A stretch of DNA of 64,000 nt, taken from positions 613,614-677,613 of the forward strand of contig JAJEKV010000031.1 in the NCBI GenBank assembly GCA_021234155.1, given 5' to 3'. This document shows, piece by piece, positions 46,740 through 58,942 of the stretch; position 1 is the first letter of the stretch, and the number at the start of each line of letters is the position of its first letter. Made by a program: the position numbers and the translations under genes. The DNA comes from Isoetes taiwanensis (Eukaryota; Streptophyta; Lycopodiopsida; Isoetales; Isoetaceae). The notes beneath the pieces were generated by a model, which searched no databases, was not told the origin of the DNA, and worked only from the letters and a program-made list of their open reading frames with translations.

Positions 46740-47166
46740 AAATGCAGAGCTGCGGCAGTGGGATGCATGCTAGTTTGCATGTTCTAAACAGGGGCGGCTG
46801 GGTCGATATACAGGCAACCATGGCACTGCCAGTTAGGCAGTTTCCACACCGGCCACCCGGCTACACTGGCGACCGCCAGTTTACAGCCAGCAGTAAGTTT
46901 GGAGCAGTTTCTGGCATGTACTACGTATATTCTAGCATATACTTGGAATATGCCAGAAACCCATATAAACAAGGGTTTGCCCCCCTAGGGGCAACCCAAA
47001 AAGATGGTCTTTCTTAAGTTTAAATATTAGTGTCTTTTTTGAGCAGAGAAAGAAGAGAGAGAAAGTGAGCAGGGCGCTAGAGAGAGAAAGTGAGCAGGAC
47101 CTTTTAACATTGGGTAAAATGCAAAAAGATGGTCTTTCTTAAGTTTAAATAGTAGTGTCTTTTTTG
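46740..47166. repeat. Composite of inverted and direct repeats
   Basis: The palindrome GGGTTTGCCCC/GGGGCAACCC lies at about 46,973-46,997. A 44-bp segment starting aaaaagatggtctttcttaa at 46,998 recurs at 47,123. Between them agagaaagtgagcag occurs twice (47,056-47,100). GGGTTGCCC also ends the Mutator-like element at 38,708, so this may be the joint of two such elements. Confidence 0.5.
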
Positions 47167-47594
47167 CCCTTTTGATTTAGAACCTTTTATATTTGGGGGA
47201 AAAGACAACACGCGTTTGGAGTTCAAAATGTGGCTTTATATGCCCTTTTTTAGCCTTTTTACGTTTGATTTTACATCTTGATGAAGCTGCTGCTTGTAGA
47301 TGGTGCATTTTGTAGTTCCAAATGAAGTTCATCTTCTAGGTAAGAAAACGAAGATATCATATGCACTTTTTAGGTAAAACAATAGAAAACATGCTATCGT
47401 TTCCATCAAAGGAATATTCTCACATCTAATGCATGATGCACTTATTTCTTTGAATATAGCATCATGAGCATTTACCTCCAATTCTAATTTGTCACGTTCC
47501 ACAAACATAGCAGCCACTTCTGAGGGAAGTGATATATAGTCTCCATTTAGTCAATACGCACTTGGAAACTTCAATTATGCCATGATATAAATAT

Positions 47595-48336
47595 GGGAAA
47601 TTTACCAAAATAACCCTAATTGTTGACTTAATTCCCAAAAAGCCCTTCGTATTTATGAAATTCCCAAAATGCCCTTAATTCTTAAGTATTTTCCCAAATA
47701 GCCCTTTGTAATTTAAAAATCACCAAAAGCTAGAGATAAGCCTATCATTCTAATATCAGAATTGATCGAAGACAACTAACTTAATGCTTTTATAAAAATC
47801 GTATTGAAGAGAAAGCTTTGTGGGCATCATGTAGAGAAGTTGCTTTATACCCATATATGTTACTTGTAGAGCTCATTTTGCTGTTTATATGTTGTCCGTA
47901 TCTATCCTCCAAATATTGAACTTCTTGAAAATAATGAATTGCTACCTCATGCAACATGTCATCCTCCTAATATGCCTAAAAGAAAATGGGATAGGACAGA
48001 AGACGAGATTGAAAAAGCTGCAGGTACAAGTGCACGCTGTGGTAATGTCGGCTTAATGAAGGTAGTTGCTGCGTAAATTCTATTTGACATTTCGATTTGC
48101 ATATTTTTGTCATAATGATTTTTGAAATTTATTTTCCAAATTATTGTCAATCAGAAGAACCACTTCCTCTTAGAAAATGATCCTCTATTGTAAACATGTG
48201 CTTTTTAGTGATTTTTAAAATACAAAGGGCTATTTGGGAAAATACTTAAGAATTAAGGGCATTTTGGGAATTTCAAAAATATAAAGGGCTTTTTGGGAAT
48301 TAAGTCAACAATTAAGGTTATTTTGGTAAATTTCCC
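47595..48336 (+). mobile_element. Mutator-like element with long TIRs and 9-bp duplication
   Basis: Starts gggaaatttaccaaaataac and ends with its reverse complement. The inverted repeats are about 130 bp. TATAAATAT flanks both ends (47,586-47,594 and 48,337-48,345), the 9-bp duplication of Mutator elements. The interior has NMPKRKWDRTEDEIEKAAGT followed by ARCGN on plus, like the zinc-knuckle C-terminus of a MULE transposase, so it seems to be a deletion derivative of an autonomous element. Confidence 0.85.
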
Positions 48337-48345
48337 TATAAATAT

Positions 48346-49973
48346 TTAGCTTCTCAACCTCCACTGCATATAGACGCAGAAGATTTAGGCTCACCTTGGC
48401 AACTGCGTTGTTAAGCGAAATTGCATTACTTGTGGGCCTTCCAACTATGGGATGTTGCAAATATATTACACAAGGTCTCAAATGCGAGCTTGTTTGTGTG
48501 CATATAACTTACAATTATAGCTGGTGGGATGTATAAACATTCAGCTCAAATGCAACAGCATTGAAGAAGGGTTCCAAGGCTGCAAGTTTTAAGAACAATT
48601 AATTCATGAGACTTTAGTATCGAAATATAGTCCCAAAGAACTTGATGCTTAGCTTTGATCATGTGCGTAAAAAGACACAGCAAGAGTTGAAAAAAACACA
48701 GTTGACATTACATGTCCCAAAGCATGACATGCTGCAACTGGTGTGAGCACCTTGTCAAATGGTTGAAATGAATATATATTTGAGTAGACTGCAAACCTGA
48801 AGCAATCAAATGTTGATAAGGAAAATTTTAGAACTTACAGCTCTTGTTTGGGCTCCAATGAGCGAGCTAACAACGCAGTAGGCAACTTTAACTCCTAGAT
48901 GAATAACAGAGACAAAGCTTCATATGACACATTATCCCATAACTGTAAAAAAAACTTGCAAAATTTGTTCAAATGCATAGAGGTATTTTGAGTGATCTTA
49001 CATTAAGGAAGTACATGCAAAGGTCTGTTGAATGCCATTCCTAAAGCATTGAAATATTCATGGTTCTTGCTTGCCAAGTAAAGAAGAAGAAGAAGAAGAA
49101 GAAGCCAGTGACTAATGCAAGATACTTTGCATCAAAGCCCAAGCCCTCTGTAAGCAACATTATACAAACATGGAATTAAGCTTTCTTTACATTTGGATAT
49201 TGAGCAAAGATGCCAATCTTACTTTTTAGATATAGATCTTCCAAGAAATAGAACTTAGCATATATCATCCAAAAAACGTTTTCTGTTACATGTGACTTCT
49301 TCATCTATCAAATCCTGCATTAGGATGCTTTTAAGCAGTTTGGTGGTTAGAAGGCTGGATCTAGAGATGGCAAATAAAAATGTACGTTCACCATCGGGAG
49401 CCTTAGCCAACAACAAATGCAATAGCAAATGCAGATCTGGAGAGAAAGTTCATGTCATGGCCTGCACATGATCTCTAGCGCTGATAAAGCAATGCATGTC
49501 TTTAATCAAGATTATTATGTTTCAAAACGACCTTAAAATTTTGAGAGCTTTAAGCTGAAGTGCTTCATCATCATGCATCTGCGAATACAGCAAATTAACA
49601 TGCTTTAAATGTAAAAAAAAAACAAGAAAAAGGGGGAAGGAAAAGGGACTTACTGCTCAGTAGAGGCAAAATATCAAGCTTTGGGTTAACAAAATACAGA
49701 GCCCATATTCAAATACCCCTGCCCTTATTTTGCTTGGTCATTCTCTTCTACCGAAATGGGGCCAAATGATCCAAAGGTCGATCTTAGTGATGAAGTACCT
49801 GGGACCTAACGAATGCAAAGAGACTTGCAAAATGCCAAGATATTCGGCTTCACAACGTTGTTGCTTTGTAGACTGCAAATAAAAAAAATGAACTTCAGTT
49901 TAAAAGGACTTAGAAAAAGATATTCAAATCGGTGAAGCACAACAATTCGTACCTAAGAAGTAGAAGCTTCTTG
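48346..49973 (-). other. Possible exons of an unidentified minus-strand gene
   Basis: At about 49,515-49,580 the minus strand reads LYSQMHDDEALQLKALKILR with a splice-like end, resembling a HEAT/ARM helix. At about 49,850 it reads KQQRCEAEYLGILQ. With the GC-rich segment at 49,974-50,220 these could be early exons of one gene. The product is not recognised and the exon set is incomplete. Confidence 0.3.
49078..49104 (+). repeat. (GAA)n microsatellite
   Basis: Eight to nine AAG/GAA units in perfect tandem. Confidence 0.9.
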
Positions 49974-50225
49974 TTAAACATGAGACAAATTCTCAGATTT
50001 CGTTGAATCAGAACCCAGCCTTTCCGCTTTTTTCGACCGCCCCAGGTTCGCTGCCCCAGATTGTCCCACCCGCCAGACCCGCCGCCTGCACTGAACCCAC
50101 CGGGCCGCCATCGCTATTATATTTGCTACCGCCTTGCCATAGAACTCAGATGGTTCGATGCGCCCCAACCCAAACCCCTATTCGTGTTGAAGTCCTCCCC
50201 GCTCGGGCCGGAAGAAAACCCTAAA
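49974..50225 (-). other. GC-rich island, possible promoter and first exon
   Basis: The GC and CpG content is far above the surroundings. A minus-strand open stretch (about 65 codons) lacks an ATG at its first residue. Its position upstream of the exon-like segments at 49.5-49.9 kb suggests a first exon or promoter. Confidence 0.3.
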
Positions 50226-50899
50226 TAAAGGTAAGTTGGAAAAAGGGCAAGATGATGCCATGGCATAAGGGTAAAAGCATGAAAGGGTAACGACATCGTG
50301 ATCAATTGAAGGACTAATTTGTGCTTTTTTGGGGTACATTTTAGATGTACATCAAGATACTATGGTTTGTCGCTTTTGTGTCGATATGCAATGATTGCAA
50401 GATCATCCCCGACATTCCCCCCGAAATTTTGGTTAACCATCGAACCACCGAACCAATTCGAATGGATCCATCCCTCCCTTTCGAAATTCCCCTTTCACGT
50501 GATCTAACACCGAACGAATTCCGTAAGCAAACACATGCCAATTGAATCTACAAGAAATACAAATCAATTTCAACTGTTCATGGAGGGTGAGAATTCCAAT
50601 GAAAGTGATGGTTCTAAGCGCCAAGTATGCCGACATTGGCCGGTGTTATGCCACAAAACAAATAAAGCAAATTGGTTGATTGTGTCGGTGGATTGCATCC
50701 TCTTGTCGGCAAACGCTTCGGGCCCAGATCAAAGATTAGTTTTTTGTGATCGCTTTTGTTGCAAGATGACGTGCTTTTTTCCGTTTTGAACCTCAGAATT
50801 GGAAATCCTTTCGGGTTATTGTTATGAAATCAATGATCGAAACTTGAAAGATGGGCTTCAAGAAGTAAAGTCCGCTAATAGCAAAGATAAATTGTCTCG

Positions 50900-53350
50900 C
50901 AAAACATTCAATCGCTATCAATGATTGTTGGAAAAAGGAGATATAAACAAGAATGTTTCTTCAAAATTGCTAAAGATACAACCAAGAAATTTATCCAAAG
51001 CTGCAAAGAAGAAGGAAGATAATGTCATTAAGTGGAGCAAATGTATGGGCTTTGGCAGAAGGATGCCAAGATCAAATAGAATCGATGATTCAATCAAATG
51101 TCGTTCGTGAATTTTGGCTTGACAATACCAAAGTTTCACCAAAGGTTGGAGATGTCATGAAGAGGAGAACACAAGCAATACAATACCTTGATATCTCACA
51201 GTGTTTGCTCTTGTAATTGAATCAATTCAGTTTTGGAGATTATGTTTTCTTCCAAAATTTTTTCATGGCTTTCTTTTCCAGACATTCTAGTTCTCGTTCG
51301 AAAGTGACCCTGTTAATGAATACACATGGTTTTCATGAAATGTATTGCATTTTACATTGTTTACATTTATACATTGTTTACATAGTAGCGTAAATCTTGC
51401 AGTTGATGTGCTATTAGGTACTTTTTAGATGTACATCCATTAACACTTACATGTCCATGCTTGCATTTACATGTACTTGAATATCAAAATTACATCATTT
51501 TACATTTTAGTGTACTTTCGTAATGAAGCCAAACAAATCGACATATGTACATTAGTTGTACTAATATTGTAACATTAATGTGATGTACTAATATTGGAAC
51601 ATTAATTAGATGTACATTAGATGTACACGGATGTACATTGATGTACATTGGATGTACAAGAATGTATAAGTGGAACCTGCTGGTCGACATTAGATGTACC
51701 GATGTACATTAGATGTACATTAGATGTACAAGAATGCATCGCTGGAACTGTTGGATGGACATTTTATGTACATAGAACATACATTAATTGTACAATAGTA
51801 TAGTTCAATACTCTTTTGGCATCCGCCGTCACATCATTTTGCTAACATGGTCTTTAATGCTTTGTTATTGCAGCCCGAGCTTTATCAACAGCTTGTATAT
51901 CAAAATCCCGATACCAAAATTCGCCGATAGTCGAAAGTATCCAAAACCGATTGCATAAGGAAATTGAAGGAGAGAAACACATGTTGTTGTGTCAAACATG
52001 AGCAAGCAGATCTGCACGTAAAGGCCTTCAATGATATGAGGAGATCCCTACATGTTAATTGCACTTATCACGCAAAGGTTCCGTGGCATCCCAAAGAAAC
52101 AATGGAGTATGTCAAGCAAACAAGAAGACTTTTGATAATGTTAGTATCTTGTGGAGGTCAACAGCTTAAGCAGAAATATGTGACGGATGAATGGCATAAA
52201 CTAAAATGCATCAAAGGCTTAATGTGATGAATGTGGAGTGAAGAAATTAGACATCCGGTCCAAACGAGGAAGATGGAATTCAGAATGTGGACCGGCAAGT
52301 ATATGCATATGTCAATGAGCCATCCAAAAAGGTACATCCGTAAGGCTTAGATTAGTTGATCGTAATGACAAAGCATTTGTTTTGTTAAAGAACATGAAAA
52401 ATCAGCTTGCTAAGTTTACGTGATCATAACTTTACAAAGACACCCGGGCAGAGCAAACAGCTTTAAAAGATGTGTTGAGAAACTCCCGGATAAATAGTGT
52501 TGTCTGTTGTTGACTTTGTAGAGAACTACACATTGAAACCAGGGACGTAGGCAATCCGAAAGCATTGGAATCCCCGATCAAATTAGTATTTTGGTCCATA
52601 TTTCAATGATGAAAATAGAAGGTAAGCTTAAAAAAAAAAGGCATTTCTATGTTTCAGATGACAGAAGCATGACACTCATTTTGTGCAACATGGTTTTAAA
52701 TTACATTTGGGGTGGCTTAAGAATAATGGAGGTGGACACATAAACCTTCATTATGTGTGGTCGGATGGTTGTGCATCTCAATTCAAATCAGACGGGCATG
52801 GTATGGAATCTGTAGATACCATGTTGAAAATAAAATTCGAAAGTGATATGGAATTTCTTTGATCCGCCATGGAAAGGCACACATGATGGCGAGGGCTGGT
52901 ATAGCAAAGTTGTGGCTTGAGAGCGAAAGCAGAGAAAACAAAATGGCATGCCGTGGAGGTGCGTAAACAATTTTTGTGCAGTTTTTAAGGGCCAAGGAAT
53001 CTGGATTGTGAAAGGGTGTTTTGGGAGGTTGGAAAACAGATGTGAACAAAGCAGCAAGCATTCAATTGCAAGACTTTACCGGGTACTCAGCAGATACATT
53101 CGCGGTCAACTATAAATCCAAGCCAGATCCAACAAAGTTGCTATGCGCACTTCACTCTCGCTTTTGTGATGCTTGCATTAACTTCAATTGGTTGAATTGT
53201 GAGAACATTAAACATTGTGGAGAATGGTCTCTAAAAGTTTGGAGCCCACGTGATCATATTGCCCTCGCGGTTGAAGCTGAAAATGATGTGGATGTTTTGT
53301 ATGCAGAGGACGAGGCTGGTTTAGATGACAATCAGTCTGCTTCGTGATGT
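50900..53350 (+). pseudogene. Unclassified DDE-like transposase family gene
   Basis: Coding-like blocks on plus: VREFWLDNTKVSPKVGDVMK (about 51,105-51,165), ELYQQLVYQNPDTKI (about 51,880-51,925), NTCCCVKHEQADLHVKAFND (51,976-52,035), VVDFVENYTLKP (about 52,507-52,540), HYVWSDGCASQFKS (52,749-52,790), a HGK...HDG block (about 52,866-52,905) and a C-terminal ALHSRFCDACINFNW (53,140-53,185). I know this motif set from repeated, uncharacterised proteins in several eukaryotes. The Asp residues in VVDF and WSDG, plus HDG, could form the catalytic triad. An apparent intron at about 51,217-51,868 is filled with TGTACA repeats. Frame changes are frequent. Confidence 0.55.
51420..51800. repeat. TGTACA-rich array 1
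   Basis: TGTACATTAGA, TGTACATTGGA and related words, each centred on the palindrome TGTACA, recur at 10-30 bp spacing. The array lies between coding blocks of the transposase-like gene. Confidence 0.8.
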
Positions 53351-53785
53351 ATTTGTGTCTTTTGCAAAGCACTGCACAATGTGGAAGGTGTTTCATACTA
53401 TGTTCTCATGTGCACCCAGTGGAAAAGCATGCATTGGAAGAAGATTCAATTGATGACTATGGAAATGAATACTCTAATCGGGCACTAGTGTCATTGAAGG
53501 ACAATATTATGAACTAATCCCAGTCGCCACAATAAGTATAAACCGCTTCCTACTAAGAATGTTTTGGTACCGTAAGAATATGTGATTGGGGTTCAATCCC
53601 ATTCAAGAAAGTAAAACACAAGTCGAAGGGGCAAGCACAAAGATTTCACTTGCCGATGAAGTCCATGAGACATTGTTCTCACAACTTCCAAAGAATTGTA
53701 GATGACATGGACTAAGTCGACCAGTAGTACTTTTAAATATTGTAATACTTTGTTATAAGAAATGAAGAACTGGACTACTTCGTAT

Positions 53786-53855
53786 GCATTATGTACATCA
53801 ATGTACATAAGATGTACAACAAATGTACATCTTATGTACATATGTTGTACATTCC
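53786..53855. repeat. TGTACA-rich array 2
   Basis: Six TGTACA-type words in 70 bp, partly as a larger inverted repeat (atgtacataagatgtac and its mirror). It lies just 3' of the transposase-like gene, between it and the minus-strand gene. Confidence 0.8.
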
Positions 53856-53859
53856 AAAT

Positions 53860-56800
53860 ATTATAAAAATTTGTTAAGTGTAAGTTGATTAGAATTGAAC
53901 ACAAGAAAGTTGAATTGCATAAACATTAAAAATGGTTTCAGCCATGGCAAAGATAAGAAATGGACACGTTTTCATGTACAAATGGTTGATATATTTATAT
54001 TGTGGACATAAATACAACACACCAAAATGAGCATGGCTCATAATTCATGACCAAGCTTCAAAATGTCAAGAGGGAGCCCTGGACATCTTATGACTATTGC
54101 ATCATGTCTTCCAGCCCACCGAGAGGTCGAAGAGATATCCTCTAAAGCAAAGAGTCCATGCTGTATCTATAGCACGTACACCGCAAACCTTTCCATCCTA
54201 TATGGCTGCGTGCCTTCCCCCGATTTGCTGCCAATATACCTTTCATAGTTGCTCGCTCCTCATAATTTTCAATTTGCTCAACCTTTTCCCAAAGTTCGAA
54301 CAGAAGATAGAGGCGATAATCGGTCCCCAACCCTATGTACTTGCAAACTTTTGTGTTGGTTTGTATTACCTCCGGGGTGCAGAACTCTATCTCTTAGTTT
54401 TTAATAGTCTTTTGTGTTTCAGTCCATTCATCTACAAAGCAAATGAAGATCACTTAATTATGTATACACACTCATAATTGTACCAATAAGTAAAAACAGA
54501 AAAAGTACTCAAGTGCAATGAACAAAAACTTTGATACATATATTCATAACATTTGAATTTGTACATCAGTCAAAGTCTCAGTACCAACAATGGGCCGGGC
54601 CGAGAGGCCAATAACATGATGGCAGTTTCTCCATTCCTTGTTCGTGATATTGACTAAATTTAGGCAGCAGAGAAGCACCCAAGTTGCTGCCATAGTTTGC
54701 CGCGAAAAATCTGTTCCCCTCCGCCTGATATGCCATCTGCCGCATTAGTCATTGATGCTCTTTTCACATAAACTATACCATCTTCGCCATTTTGAATCCA
54801 TTAAGCCATGGAATGAGCTCCATGACAAGCAACCGTCACCGCCTAATATGGTGTCCAAGAGAAAGGACATATGTAGCTTCCCTACGTGATTCAAAGTGGA
54901 TTTGTATCTTTCGTCGCCGATCGATCGAACCAGTATGTCCATAGTACTGGGTACTCTTTCCATACCACGCCTAATGGTTTCACAAACAACCCCTTTGAGG
55001 TTCAAGAGGGTGTTTGTGTGGCGAGTCCAACACCGCCCCCTCGGCTGTAAACAAACTTCACTTTATGGAAAAGCATCACAAATATGTTCCACAATTGGTT
55101 GAAGATTTTAGAAGTGAGTGAAGACCGATGGCAACATCAAACCCTTCTCTTACAAATGCTAACAGCTGATGCTAACCCCTGCCCGCAAAGAAAGAACCTC
55201 AAGCTTCCTATATTAAATTGAAGCTCATCTTTTTCGATCTTTTGGTATCTTGAGTTAATATTTTCATTCTTGTGCACACTCTTCCCCCAACACGTAATTT
55301 AAGTCAAAGATAATGAGCTTTCCCCTAATTAGATGATTCACCACAAGAAAACACTTGAGATTCACAATTTATAATTACATTTCAGATCACACAATTGAGA
55401 AAACACATTGATAATTACACGACATTGTTATTTGCACAGTGTAAGTGAGACAATTAAATTAATTTTTCATTACTTATTGAGTACAAAGAAGCTCTGAAAG
55501 CATGGCTCATACAAAACTGTAATTTACAAACAAGTCAAAGGGACTATCTACCCGGTAGGAACAACCGCTTGTATATTCATCTCTTCTACAATTAATGCCT
55601 CCATTAGATGATCCCTCCGCGGACTTGGCATAGGCATCAATTGAACCAACCGGGTGTCATCCGCGATGGTGCACAAGTATTAGAGGACTATACCAACAAA
55701 TAACCAATAGGAAAATAACATGTTCTACTTACAAAATGGAGCTTATCGCGGCATCAACCACGCCATCTATGAATTTGTGCATGTAAGCCACAATGTACAT
55801 GCAAGGGTTGCCGAAACTAGTTTCCGCATTTTAGACGTAACACGTGAGCATCAAAGTTCTTCCTACCATGGCTTAAGCTATTGATCCGAAAGCATCATGT
55901 TATTGATCACAAGCTTATGAAACCCGCAAAAAATTGAGAATAAAAAATGAAATTGAGAGAGGATCTGTATACTTGGGCATCGGGTACATAGCCTTTGACA
56001 GGAGAGAGGATCTGTATACTTGGGCTAGCTATAGATGGAAAAGAGCTTTTCACTGGACCAGCAAGCACAAGTATTGCCAATGCCACATTTGGGCCTTGCA
56101 GAATTGGAACAAATATGTATTGGCATCTTGCAATCAAAATGCCATCCAGCCCTTCCTTTATGTTAGTGTTCTGTGCATCCCCCCTCCCCTGTTCTTGAGG
56201 GAATTCACAAAATTCTGGAAGGTGTCCGGTCGAACCGTAAAAAACTTGTGTTTCCAATCAGATGGAACACTGCTACAAAGGTACCTGCACACAAATCCAG
56301 AATACATATTAATACATAAGATGAGTGACTTAGGGAATGAAATAACATAAATATGTTGAAATGCTAGCCTACCTCCCATAGACATCTACCATCTTAGAGG
56401 TCAAGTCCAGCTTCCAGCAGAACTCGTCAACATCACTTTGAAAGATAGAGGGTGGTGCTTAGGAGGACAGTCCCTAAGGGAGTGAATGGAACCAACCTTT
56501 TCAATGGGTTCACTAAAGCATAAGGAAATAAATAAAGATTAGCAAAAGAATATATCTATTGTAATCAATTGTATATTACTCACCTTGTAAATTCATCACC
56601 GCTTCAAAGATCTTCGTGGATCGGCAGACCTTATTTGTTATCACATCAATATTTGCTTCTAGATCCCTTCTTCCTCTTCCGTTCACTCGCCAGATCGATC
56701 GCTTCCTTCACTACTGCGGATCGTGGTCCTATGTACAAAAAAATGTGGTTAATTATCATAAACCAGATGTTTAACAAAATTAGTTCATCTTGACATACCT

Positions 56801-57360
56801 CTTTCTAGGTGGTGGTGGCACTTTTTGCCCGGAGATTTTCTTTTCGAGGACATTTTTTTTGTTGCCGGAGATTTTGCTCGCTTTTTCCCTCTTGAGTGCC
56901 ATCACCATTCTTTTTGCCTCCTCTTTGGAGTGGACTCAACTACCAAATCAACTTCCTCTTCCCCGGTATCTCCGGGATAAAAATCCGATCTCAGGTCCTT
57001 TTGTAGCTTCTTCGTAATGTGTCCGAATCGGGACCCGGCAGATGATGCCGAGACGTAAGCCGAATCTTTCTTAGCTTCTCCAATTACTAATTTAGCACTT
57101 GGTGATGAAAGAGTTTCAAGGCAGCTAGCCATTGAAGGGTCTCGCGACCGCAATCGCTTTTAGCTTTTCAAGTGCCATCCTCTCAATTTCTCAACTTCAC
57201 TTTGCCATGTTCGAGGAGGCACCGCAGATGGTTCTATTATCGGGCAATCAGAAATGTCATTGGTGATCCGGAGCTGGAAGGTTGAGGGTCTACGATTCGA
57301 CCGCTTATTATGCTCAGTAAAATCCGAAGAGAGTCGATGCAGATGGCTCAAGAACATCAG
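53860..57360 (-). pseudogene. Accessory gene of the transposon-like unit, downstream part, unidentified
   Basis: Several minus-strand coding-like stretches occur: 57,160-57,357 (RITNDISDCPIIEPSAVPPR), 56,902-57,153 (KLVIGEAKKDSAYVSASSAG, then basic TPKRRQ), 56,158-56,385 (DWKHKFFTVRPDTFQNFVNS), 55,907-56,257 (YIFVPILQGPNVALAILVLA) and 54,745-55,005. They are in different frames. The fourth block could be a cysteine-protease-like (Ulp1/C48) strand region, but this is weak. I cannot name the product. Confidence 0.35.
55955..56025 (+). repeat. 24-bp duplication, 47 bp apart
   Basis: The 24 bases from 55,955 (gagagaggatctgtatactt...) recur exactly at 56,002-56,025. Confidence 0.85.
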
Positions 57361-57479
57361 CCATTAAAGCCGCTTCGGGATAGGAACAACCTCATCCGCA
57401 AAACAAACAAATGATCTAAATTTCAATAGACATAAAAGAACATGAAAACGTAACTAATGAGAAATATGGTACTTTTCGC

Positions 57480-57900
57480 CAAGCATGTACATTTATGTAC
57501 ATAAATGTATTAAATGTAATGTAACTACATTTAACTATAGCCAAATGTACATGTACATGTTCCTCAATGTACATAGAGGTACCTCAATGTACCCAGATAA
57601 AACCCGTGATGTACCCGTGTATCCGCTAGGGGAATGTAGTTCTATGCCCAAAAAAGCACATATATGTAAAAATGCACATATTTATGAATCCATCTACGAT
57701 GCACTCTAAAGATAAATGCATGTACATCTATTTGCAGATGTAGACTCCATTATTAGAGACATGTACAACCTGATTAACCGGCAAATTCAAGCTCAAAAAT
57801 AAAAGCATCAATAAACAAGCAATATATGCCTATGTACCTCAAGCATGTACACTAAAAGTTATACATGTACAAGGAATAGCAATGCACCTAAAGCCATACA
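57480..57900. repeat. TGTACA-rich array 3
   Basis: Multiple atgtacat and tgtacctca words. It lies between the coiled-coil stretch (58.3-58.7 kb) and the next coding-like block (57.36 kb), where an intron of the minus-strand gene would be. Confidence 0.7.
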
Positions 57901-58259
57901 TGTAGAACTATGCATTACAATAACAAATATGAATTAAGAGAAATATAAGTTTAAATTAGTTGAGAGCAATGCATACCTTTTACACAAAGTGGGAAACCAA
58001 GTCAATGAATGCCCTCATCCCGTGATGCAACCTTTTATGCAATTTCGTTTTTCATGGACCAGATAACACAAGCGTAAGAGGCAATAAGCATCTCGCATGG
58101 AGCTAGCAGCAAAGAACAAAACCAGTTTTGCTAAAGCCTTGGCCACAACATGTACATGAACCTAATGTGATGAACCGGGCCTATAGAAGTAGTTCCTACT
58201 GTAGGGCCTCGGGTGCATAGGTCCCGCTTCTCCCATGAAATCCAAAAATCATGGAATGC

Positions 58260-58690
58260 CTTTGCTGAACCAATTCAATGCAATAAGTTTTTCCTTTGTT
58301 TGTTCAATTGAGATTTCATGCCTTTCAATTTCTTTAGTTGCTTCCTCGCAAAACCATTTCTAGCTTAGAAGAGTGCTGCTCTTTATCATGTCTACTCATA
58401 ACCAAGTCTTCCAACTTGTACTTCAACACCAAGATAACTTGATTTCCGCCAGATCCTCGACAATTTGTCAAATTCCCCGCTTTGTTCATCTATTTTCTCG
58501 GTAGATCTCGCCGGGCAGACTTCTCGGATAGCATATCCTTTTCTACCCTCAACCGCTGATGACCTTCAATGCATCCCTCCTTTTTTCTTTCCAAGGTTTC
58601 TACTTCATTCAATAGGTTAGTTTTTCCTCCAACCCATGCTTAAGTAACCGCTTTATTGTGTCAATATCTGATCTAGAATAACCTGTGGCT
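58260..58690 (-). pseudogene. Coiled-coil exon of the accessory gene
   Basis: The minus strand reads SDIDTIKRLLKHGLEEKL, then EVETLERKKEGCIEGHQRLR, VEKDMLSEK and, after frame changes, VLKYKLEDLVMSRHDKEQH. The heptad-like Leu and charged pattern indicates a coiled coil. Further downstream GEAGPMHPRPYSRNYFYRPG (about 58,170-58,230) looks like a Pro/Tyr-rich tail. The start is not found because the long repeat copy 2 begins at 58,749 and may have cut it. Function unknown. Confidence 0.4.
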
Positions 58691-58748
58691 CTAATATTCG
58701 GCCGCAATACGTCCTGTTTGATAGTTGAGGATTCGTAGGGAGCAATAC

Positions 58749-58942
58749 GTGGGCAACATAAAGTTATTCTGTGCAAAAGCTGGGGCTGGTAAAGTAAGCC
58801 CAATGGTCTCTAAGGTTGGCCTTGCAACTTGTTTATTGTCATCGAGAATGTCAAACGGATTGGGTATTGTCTCCTGGTGAACGGTATATGCGAATTAGAC
58901 AGCGTCAGATTGATCTTTGGGAGCAAGATTGTAAGTTTTTTC
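58749..58942 (-). pseudogene. Helitron helicase C-terminal fragment, copy 2
   Basis: The same [20 protein letters not shown] block as at 17.4 kb. The last motif is further altered (NNFMLP-like in place of SQLYVALSR), and the repeat homology ends here. Confidence 0.7.

Noticed and set aside
55907-56257. Ulp1/C48 protease domain in the minus-strand accessory gene
   Set aside because: Only one weak block fits; no His-Asp-Cys triad could be placed in a consistent frame.
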